This document shows, piece after piece, positions 58,821 through 64,000 of a stretch of 64,000 nt of DNA. The stretch comes from DASUAS01 sp963809795 (GTDB lineage Bacteria; Actinomycetota; Acidimicrobiia; IMCC26256; DASPTH01). The stretch is taken from assembly GCA_963809795.1 (NCBI GenBank), contig CAWELN010000006.1, forward strand, positions 434,001-498,000. Direction: 5' to 3'. How positions within the stretch are numbered: the stretch's first letter is position 1; the number at the start of each line of letters is the position of its first letter. The position numbers and the translations under genes are program-made. The notes beneath the pieces are model-generated. The model was given only the letters and a program-made list of their open reading frames with translations, had not been told where the DNA came from and did no database searches.

Positions 58821-59009
58821 CCGAGCAGCTCCTTGTACGTCCTGTCGAGGCCGCGGAGGCCCATGCGATCGACGGTATCTGCGCACCTATGTCCGCGGGA
58901 TTTCGTCCCCGGGTGCTCGGCGACGCCGGCGGTGCGAATGGCCAAGGAAAGGTCGATGACATCGTCCGCCTGGTAGGCATGGGCATCGACGCGCGAAACG
59001 AGGAGACCT

Positions 59010-59816
59010 GTGGATCTGCTGCTCAACGACAAGGCCGCCCTCGTCACGGGCGGCGGTCGTGGCATCGGCCAGGCGATCGCGGTGGCGTTGGCCCGTCAGG
59101 GCGTTCACGTGGCGGTGTGCGGACGGACGCGGGTGCCGCTCGAGGCGACCGCCGCGCTGGTCGAGACGCACGGAGTCAAGAGCGCGGTGATCGTCGCGGA
59201 TCTGCTGGACCCCGACGGCTGCCGGCGTGCGGTCGAGGAGACCGCGTCATCGTTCGGTCGGTTGGACATCCTCATCAGCAATGCATCGACGAACGTCGAC
59301 GGTCACCCCGCTGACCTCGAAGGCGTCACCGACGGCCAGCTCATGGAGCGGGTCAACGGCAAGGGCATGGCCTCGGTGCGGGTGACCCGCGCCGCGTTGC
59401 CGCACCTGCGAGCCTCGGGGCAGGGGAGGGTCATCCTGCTCGGCGGTACTTCGGCGCGGGTGGTGGCCGGCCCGGGAGGCGGGTTTGCCAGCGGTCTCGG
59501 CAATGCCTTCGTCGCCAACTTCGCGAAGCGTCTCAGCGCCGACGTCGCGCCGGACGGCATCACGGTGAACGTGATCCATCCCGGAGTGACGAAGACGGAT
59601 CGCCACCCGGCGCGCATCGAGGCGCTCGCCGCGCGCCTCGGCGTGAGCTACGGCGAGGCCGAAGCCGCACGAGACGCGGAGGTTCCGATCGGACGGATGG
59701 TCGAGGCCGGCGACGTCGCTGCCGTCGCCGTGTTCTTCGCGTCTCCCCTGTGTGGCGCGGTCACCGGACAGACGATCGCCGTCGACGGCGGGGCGACGCC
59801 CTGCGTCGTCTACTGA
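59010..59816 (+). CDS. SDR-family oxidoreductase
   Basis: This 268-residue protein starts at GTG 59010. AALVTGGGRGIGQAIAVALA is the cofactor motif; ISNAS stands for the NNAG motif; RVILLGGTSARVVAGPGGGF is at the catalytic Ser position, but the usual Tyr-x-x-x-Lys is not seen: GGGFASGLGNAFVANFAKRL occupies the place with no Tyr. This suggests a divergent or inactive SDR, or a different proton donor. The end TGQTIAVDGGATPCVVY is normal. It is divergent from the amidohydrolase gene. Confidence 0.88.
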   Translation: MDLLLNDKAALVTGGGRGIGQAIAVALARQGVHVAVCGRTRVPLEATAALVETHGVKSAVIVADLLDPDGCRRAVEETASSFGRLDILISNASTNVDGHPADLEGVTDGQLMERVNGKGMASVRVTRAALPHLRASGQGRVILLGGTSARVVAGPGGGFASGLGNAFVANFAKRLSADVAPDGITVNVIHPGVTKTDRHPARIEALAARLGVSYGEAEAARDAEVPIGRMVEAGDVAAVAVFFASPLCGAVTGQTIAVDGGATPCVVY

Positions 59817-59855
59817 AGCACGAGCAGGGTGCCAGTGACGTGAGTCGAGAGTCCG

Positions 59856-60647
59856 CTACTGCGGGGCGCCGCCGCTGACGAGCAGGTGCTGCCCACTCAC
59901 CCAGCCCGCGAGGTCGCTCACGAAGTACTCGACGGCGTCAGCGACGTCGTCGGGCCGTCCTGCACGGCCCCCGAGAGGCCGCGTCGCACGATTCGCAGCC
60001 TGGAACTTCTCGTCGGACGCGGCCTCGGTGAAGACGCCGGCGCCTTCGACGACGGTCGGGTCGATGCTGTTGACGGTCACGTTGCGCGACCCGACCTCTT
60101 GGGCAAGTACCTCGACCACGTAGCGCGGGGCCATCTTGCTCGAGCCATAGAGGCCGAGCCCTCGACTCGGTCCGTAGGACGAGCTCGAACCGATCCACAG
60201 GATCCGACCACCGTCGGCGACGAGCCGGCCCGCTCGCTGCAGCGTGAAGAAGGCCCCTTTGGTGTTCAACGCGAACAGACGATCGAAGTCCGCCTCGGTC
60301 GCGTCGAGAACCGGCTGCCTGATGATCTCCACGCCGGCGTTGGCGACGACGATGTCGATCCGGCCGAACTGCGCCATGGTGAACTCGAACAGCTCGTCGA
60401 TACCGGCGACCGTCGAGACGTCCGCCCGCATGGCGATCGCCGTTCCTCCGTCCTCCTCGATCGCGCGGACGGTGTGCGTCGCTTCGGCCTCGCTGCCTAT
60501 GAAGTTGACGACCACACGGCATCCGAGACGTCCCAGGCGCACCGCGATGCCTCGTCCGATTCCGAGGCTCGCGCCAGTCACGATGGCCACGCGCGCTTCA
60601 CCGCTTGCAGACACGGCCGACTGGTGTCCGCCTACGCCGTGTGTCAT
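59856..60647 (-). CDS. SDR-family oxidoreductase
   Basis: This 263-residue protein starts at ATG 60647. ARVAIVTGASLGIGRGIAVR binds NAD(P); VANAGVEIIRQP, the catalytic Ser in ILWIGSSSSYGPSRGLGLYG and Y-x-x-x-K as LYGSSKMAPRYVVEVLAQEV are present. Good end VSGQHLLVSGGAPQ. It is the last gene of a minus-strand group with ALDH, metallo-hydrolase and alcohol dehydrogenase, though 76 bp separate it from the latter. A hydroxy-substrate oxidation is expected. Confidence 0.93.
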   Translation of the reverse strand: MTHGVGGHQSAVSASGEARVAIVTGASLGIGRGIAVRLGRLGCRVVVNFIGSEAEATHTVRAIEEDGGTAIAMRADVSTVAGIDELFEFTMAQFGRIDIVVANAGVEIIRQPVLDATEADFDRLFALNTKGAFFTLQRAGRLVADGGRILWIGSSSSYGPSRGLGLYGSSKMAPRYVVEVLAQEVGSRNVTVNSIDPTVVEGAGVFTEAASDEKFQAANRATRPLGGRAGRPDDVADAVEYFVSDLAGWVSGQHLLVSGGAPQ

Positions 60648-60723
60648 GAGCCGCCCTCCATCAGATCGGATGTGCTGGTGTCTGTGTGCCCTGTGCGCCG
60701 CCCTCTGCCGCCGGGAGTCGTCA

Positions 60724-61843
60724 CTAGGGCACCACCACGTCTCGCACCGATTGGCCGGCCGCCAACCGCGTGAAGCCGGCGTTGATCTCGTCCAGCGCCA
60801 ACGTGGCGGACCGCAGCCGGTCGACCGGCAGCCGGCCTTGCCGGTAGAGCTCGACGTAGCGAGGGATGTCGCGACGCGGCACGCAGCTCCCCATGTAGCT
60901 GCCGCGCAGCACCTTCTCGTCCGCGACCATCGCGGACAACTGGAGCGAGAGCCGTTCACTCGGCTTCGACAGGCCCGCGGTGACCGTGGTGCCACCCCGC
61001 CTCGTCACCGCGCACGCGAGCTCGACGGCCGCCGCCGCACCAGCCATCTCGAACGCGAACTCAACTCCGCCGTCCAGGGCATCGACGATCGCCGCCGCGC
61101 ACGAGGGATCGGTGGCGTCGAAGACGTCGGTGGCGCCGAGCGTGCGGGCGAGCTCGAGCTTCGCCGGGTTCGTGTCGACGGCGACGATGCGTCCTGCACC
61201 AACGGCGACCGATCCCAACAACGCGCTCGAGACCGACGCCCCCGAGCCCCACCACCGCCACCGATGCACCGGCCGGCACTCGCGCCGTGTTGACCACCGC
61301 ACCGACACCCGTGATCACCGCGCAGCCGAAGATCGCGGCCACCTCCGGCGGCACGTCGGGATCGATCCGGACCACCGAGCTGGGCACCACGACCGCCCGC
61401 TCGGCGAACGCCGAGATCCCGCTGTAGTGGTGCAGCGACCGGCCGCCGATCGAAAGACGCCGGCTTCCCGTCTGAAGCGTCCCGGCGGTGCGAGCCGACC
61501 ACGACGACTGACACAGGTTGGGCCGGCCGGCGGCACAGAAGGCGCACTGGCCACAGCTCGCGACGAAGACCATCACCACCTGGTCCCCGACGGCAAGGCC
61601 CTCGACGTCCGGTCCGATGTCCTCCACCACGCCGGCCGCCTCGTGGCCGATGACGGCGGGCATGGTGCGCGGCCGATCGCCGGTGATCGCCGACAAGTCC
61701 GAGTGGCACAGCCCGGCAGCCGTGATGCGCACCAGCAGCTCGCCGGGGCCGGGACCGTCGAGGTCGACCTCTTCCACGACGAGTGGACCCTCGTCGTCCG
61801 GCTCGTGCCCCTGCTCCCACAGGATCGCGGCGCGCACCTTCAT
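60724..61843 (-). CDS. Zinc-type alcohol dehydrogenase (class III-like MDR), with one extra base near 61228
   Basis: From ATG 61843 the frame shows VRITAAGLCHSDLSAITGDR (catalytic Zn Cys), VIGHEAAGVVEDIGPDVEGL and the structural Zn loop SCGQCAFCAAGRPNLCQ, then VAVVGLGGVGL (NAD-binding). A +1 shift near 61228 moves the rest to another frame: SALLGSVAVGAGRIVAVDTN, DPSCAAAIVDALDGGVEFAF and LALDEINAGFTRLAAGQSVR, ending at 60724. Joined length is about 372 residues, normal for NAD/mycothiol-dependent alcohol dehydrogenases. Its ATG overlaps the preceding MBL gene stop. It probably oxidises a pathway alcohol to an aldehyde for the neighbouring ALDH. Confidence 0.85.
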
Positions 61844-62670
61844 GCCGGGACCGCCGCCGTAGGCGTCGCCGGGTCGACGTCGAGGCGGGCGACCACGCCC
61901 GCCAGCTCGGGCCGTGCCGGCGGATAGCTCGCGAGGACCAGCGGGTCGTGCCCCGGCACGAGGTGGTCGCGGCCGTCGGCCAGATCCCCCAAGCGGTGCA
62001 ACGTCTCGACGTAGTCGATGGTGCTCACGAGCACCGGGAACGGGTTCTCGGCGTCGAGGTTCTCGTAGTAGTGGACCGCGTCCGACGTCAGCACGACCTG
62101 ACCCCGCCGGGTGTTGACCCGCACCACCTGCATCCCGGGGGTGTGGCCGCCAACGGCGTGGATCGACAGCCCCGGAGCGATCTCCTCGGCGCCGTCGTGG
62201 AAGGTGACGCGCCCGGCATAGGCACGCCGGATGTAGGTCGCAACCTGTTCCGGGTCGTACGGCCGTCGCAGGAAGGCCCGGGCCATGCAGGGGCCCGACG
62301 CGTGCGCCAGCTCCGTACGCTGTACGTGCAGCTGCGCGTCCGGGAACGAGCCGAGGTTGCCGGCGTGATCCCAGTGGAGGTGCGTCGTCACCACCTGCTG
62401 GACGTCCGCCGCATCGATGCCGAGGCCGCCGAGGCCGTCCGTCGGGCAGCGCAGGAACTGGTGTCCGCGGGCGTCGCAGGTGCGCTCGTCGGCGCCCGTG
62501 TCGATGACGACCGTGCGGGATGGCGAGACGGCGGCCCACACGAAGAAGTCCATCGGCATCGGCGCGTCGTGGGGATCGTCCGGCGCGACCCACATGAGGT
62601 TCTCGACTCGGCGCCGACGAGGGTTCGTCGCGTACCGGATGGCGTAGAGCTCGTAGACGTCGTCGCTCAT
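61840..62670 (-). CDS. Metallo-beta-lactamase-fold hydrolase (lactonase-like)
   Basis: This 276-residue protein starts at ATG 62670. The Zn-binding HLHWDHAG motif (VVTTHLHWDHAGNLGSFPDA), the second His in AVGGHTPGMQVVRVNTRRGQ and the Asp in VVLTSDAVHYYENLDAENPF, then VPGHDPLVLASYPPARPELA, place it in the N-acyl homoserine lactonase-like (AhlD/AttM) branch. It sits between aldehyde and alcohol dehydrogenase genes with four-base overlaps on both sides, so lactone ring opening in catabolism is more plausible than quorum quenching. This is inference. Confidence 0.9.
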   Translation of the reverse strand: MSDDVYELYAIRYATNPRRRRVENLMWVAPDDPHDAPMPMDFFVWAAVSPSRTVVIDTGADERTCDARGHQFLRCPTDGLGGLGIDAADVQQVVTTHLHWDHAGNLGSFPDAQLHVQRTELAHASGPCMARAFLRRPYDPEQVATYIRRAYAGRVTFHDGAEEIAPGLSIHAVGGHTPGMQVVRVNTRRGQVVLTSDAVHYYENLDAENPFPVLVSTIDYVETLHRLGDLADGRDHLVPGHDPLVLASYPPARPELAGVVARLDVDPATPTAAVPA

Positions 62671-64000
62671 CGCTGGTCCCCTCCGGGCCCTTGGGTGTCA
62701 CCGAGGTCGATCCACACGCTCTTGGTCTGGAGGTACTCGCGGATGGCGTCGACACCGCTCTCCCGGCCCAGGCCCGAAGCCTTGTAGCCGCCGAACGGCG
62801 ACTGCGGCGCGGTGTAGCGGTAGCCGTTCACCCACACGGTCCCCGCTTGCACCCGGCGGCTGACCCGGTGGGCCCGGCTGAGGTCGCTGGTCCAGACGCC
62901 GGCGGCCAGGCCGTAGGCGACTCCATTGGCGAGCGCCACCGCCTCCGCTTCGGTGTCGAACGCCGTCACGGCCAGGACCGGACCGAAGACCTCCTCCTGA
63001 AACAGCTCGCTGGCGGGGTCGACGTCGGTGAACACCGTCGGCGCGACGAAGCGCCGGCACCCGGCCGCCTCGACCGCGCGCCCGCCGGTGACGAGCGTGG
63101 ACCCCGAGGCGCAGGCTCGGTCGATGAAGCCGAGGATGTGGTCGAACTGCTTCTCGGTCGCCACCGGCCCGACGTCGGTGGCGGGGTCGGAGGGATCACC
63201 GAATCGAACCCGTTCGGCGATGGCGACCACCTGTTCGACCAGCTCGTCGTGCACCGACCGCTCGACGATGAGTCGTGATCCGGCGAGGCACGTCTGACCG
63301 CCGGAGGAGAAGACCCCCGCGGCGACACCGGCAGCCGCACGCCGTCGATCGGCGTCGGCGAAGACCAGATGCGGAGACTTCCCGCCGAGCTCGAGCGTGA
63401 CCGGCTTGCCGGCGCGAGCGGCGAGCTCGGCCACGACGGCGCCGGCGACCGCACCGCCCGTGAACGAGACTCGGCGGACGAGCGGATGCTCCACCAGCGG
63501 CGGCACCACGTCGGGACCGAACCCGGTCACGACGTTCACGACGCCGTCCGGCACGCCCGCCTCGGCGAGCAGGTCCATCATCGTGACGATCGACGTCGAC
63601 GTGTGCTCCGAGGGCTTCACGACGACCGTGTTGCCCGCGGCCAGGGCCGGCGCAAGCTTCCACGACGCCAGCCGCAGCGGCGAGTTCCACGGGAGGATGG
63701 CGGCCACCACGCCGTACGGCTCGTGCAGCGTGTAGTTCAGCGCGTCCGCCCGGTCGACCGGGATGACGTCACCTTGGATCTTGTCGGCGAGGCCGCCGTA
63801 GTAGTGGTACCAGCCGGCCATCGTCCGCAGCGCGGCGCGTAGCTCGGCGTGGGACTTGCCGTTGTCGCGGCTCTCGGCCGCGACCAGCTCTTCGAGGTGG
63901 TCGAGCACGAGGTCACCGAGTCGATGCAGGAGGCGACCCCGTGCCGTTGCGGTCAGCTCGGGACCACGGGCCGTCCGCGAAGGCGGCGTGCGCGCTCGCG
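62667..64000 (-). CDS. Aldehyde dehydrogenase (5' end outside window; one extra base near 63961)
   Basis: The frame runs from the right edge to TGA 62667-62669. YTLHEPYGVVAAILPWNSPL, VVKPSEHTSTSIVTMMDLLA, SFTGGAVAGAVVAELAARAG, VTLELGGKSPHLVFADADRR (Glu general base) and SSGGQTCLAGSRLIVERSVH (catalytic Cys) are the ALDH motifs; VFGPVLAVTAFDTEAEAVAL completes the active site. Upstream of 63955 the expected continuation (ASAHAAFADGPWS) lies in another frame, so a +1 shift is present in GGG 63960-63962. It overlaps the MBL gene (ATGA). It oxidises an aldehyde with NAD(P). Confidence 0.88.
   Translation of the reverse strand, partial: RARTPPSRTARGPELTATARGRLLHRLGDLVLDHLEELVAAESRDNGKSHAELRAALRTMAGWYHYYGGLADKIQGDVIPVDRADALNYTLHEPYGVVAAILPWNSPLRLASWKLAPALAAGNTVVVKPSEHTSTSIVTMMDLLAEAGVPDGVVNVVTGFGPDVVPPLVEHPLVRRVSFTGGAVAGAVVAELAARAGKPVTLELGGKSPHLVFADADRRRAAAGVAAGVFSSGGQTCLAGSRLIVERSVHDELVEQVVAIAERVRFGDPSDPATDVGPVATEKQFDHILGFIDRACASGSTLVTGGRAVEAAGCRRFVAPTVFTDVDPASELFQEEVFGPVLAVTAFDTEAEAVALANGVAYGLAAGVWTSDLSRAHRVSRRVQAGTVWVNGYRYTAPQSPFGGYKASGLGRESGVDAIREYLQTKSVWIDLGDTQGPGGDQR

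Overview
The window is high-GC DNA with dense, overlapping genes and many GTG starts. WhiB, LLM-class F420-type oxidoreductases, a DUF2510 protein, paired heteromeric-type acyl-CoA dehydrogenases and [NiFe]-hydrogenase accessory genes of the DUF5947/DUF6084/DUF6893 kind point to an actinobacterium. An Acidimicrobiia-like lineage is my best guess, from gene content only.

Layout. 1-5.45 kb: the 3' part of a hydrogenase accessory operon (NifU-like end, DUF5947, DUF6084, an unknown cluster protein, endopeptidase, DUF6893, YceI-like, hypC, hypD). 5.5-18.6 kb: housekeeping and accessory genes: a GT-C glycosyltransferase, a heavily frameshifted HTH gene running into tRNA-Asn, pterin dehydratase, an ECF sigma/anti-sigma/secreted-paralogue operon, a molybdoenzyme block (mobA, fdhD, FdhF/YdeP-type oxidoreductase), two inositol-phosphatase-like genes, a serine hydrolase and a WhiB gene. 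18.8-25.6 kb: a mobile region starting at tRNA-Val, with a tyrosine integrase, an integrase remnant, an excisionase-like gene, a striking array of short repeats phased to the DNA helix, and two IS110-superfamily transposases with opposite placement of their non-coding regions. 25.6-64 kb: a large catabolic region with CoA ligase, acyl-CoA dehydrogenases, enoyl-CoA hydratases, three amidohydrolases plus a truncated one, two P450s, SDRs, VOC proteins, a 2-oxoacid dehydrogenase E1/E2 pair, a PEP-mutase/isocitrate-lyase family enzyme, and at the right edge SDR, alcohol dehydrogenase, lactonase-like and aldehyde dehydrogenase genes.

How it fits together. The catabolic region looks like pathways for a hydrophobic or cyclic carbon source: oxygenation (P450, F420 enzymes), alcohol/aldehyde oxidation, CoA activation, beta-oxidation-type steps, and metal-dependent hydrolysis or decarboxylation. 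The substrate cannot be read from the sequence. Regulation is local: a TetR gene with two operators, a double-TetR protein, and an unusual pseudo-receiver/winged-helix/GAF regulator that also has a truncated copy.

A sequence-quality signal runs through the window. At least ten otherwise conserved genes are broken by single extra bases (+1 shifts), eight of them in one 650-bp gene; -1 shifts appear only at two places in the mobile region. I treat most of these as probable consensus insertions, not real pseudogenes, and say so in each entry.
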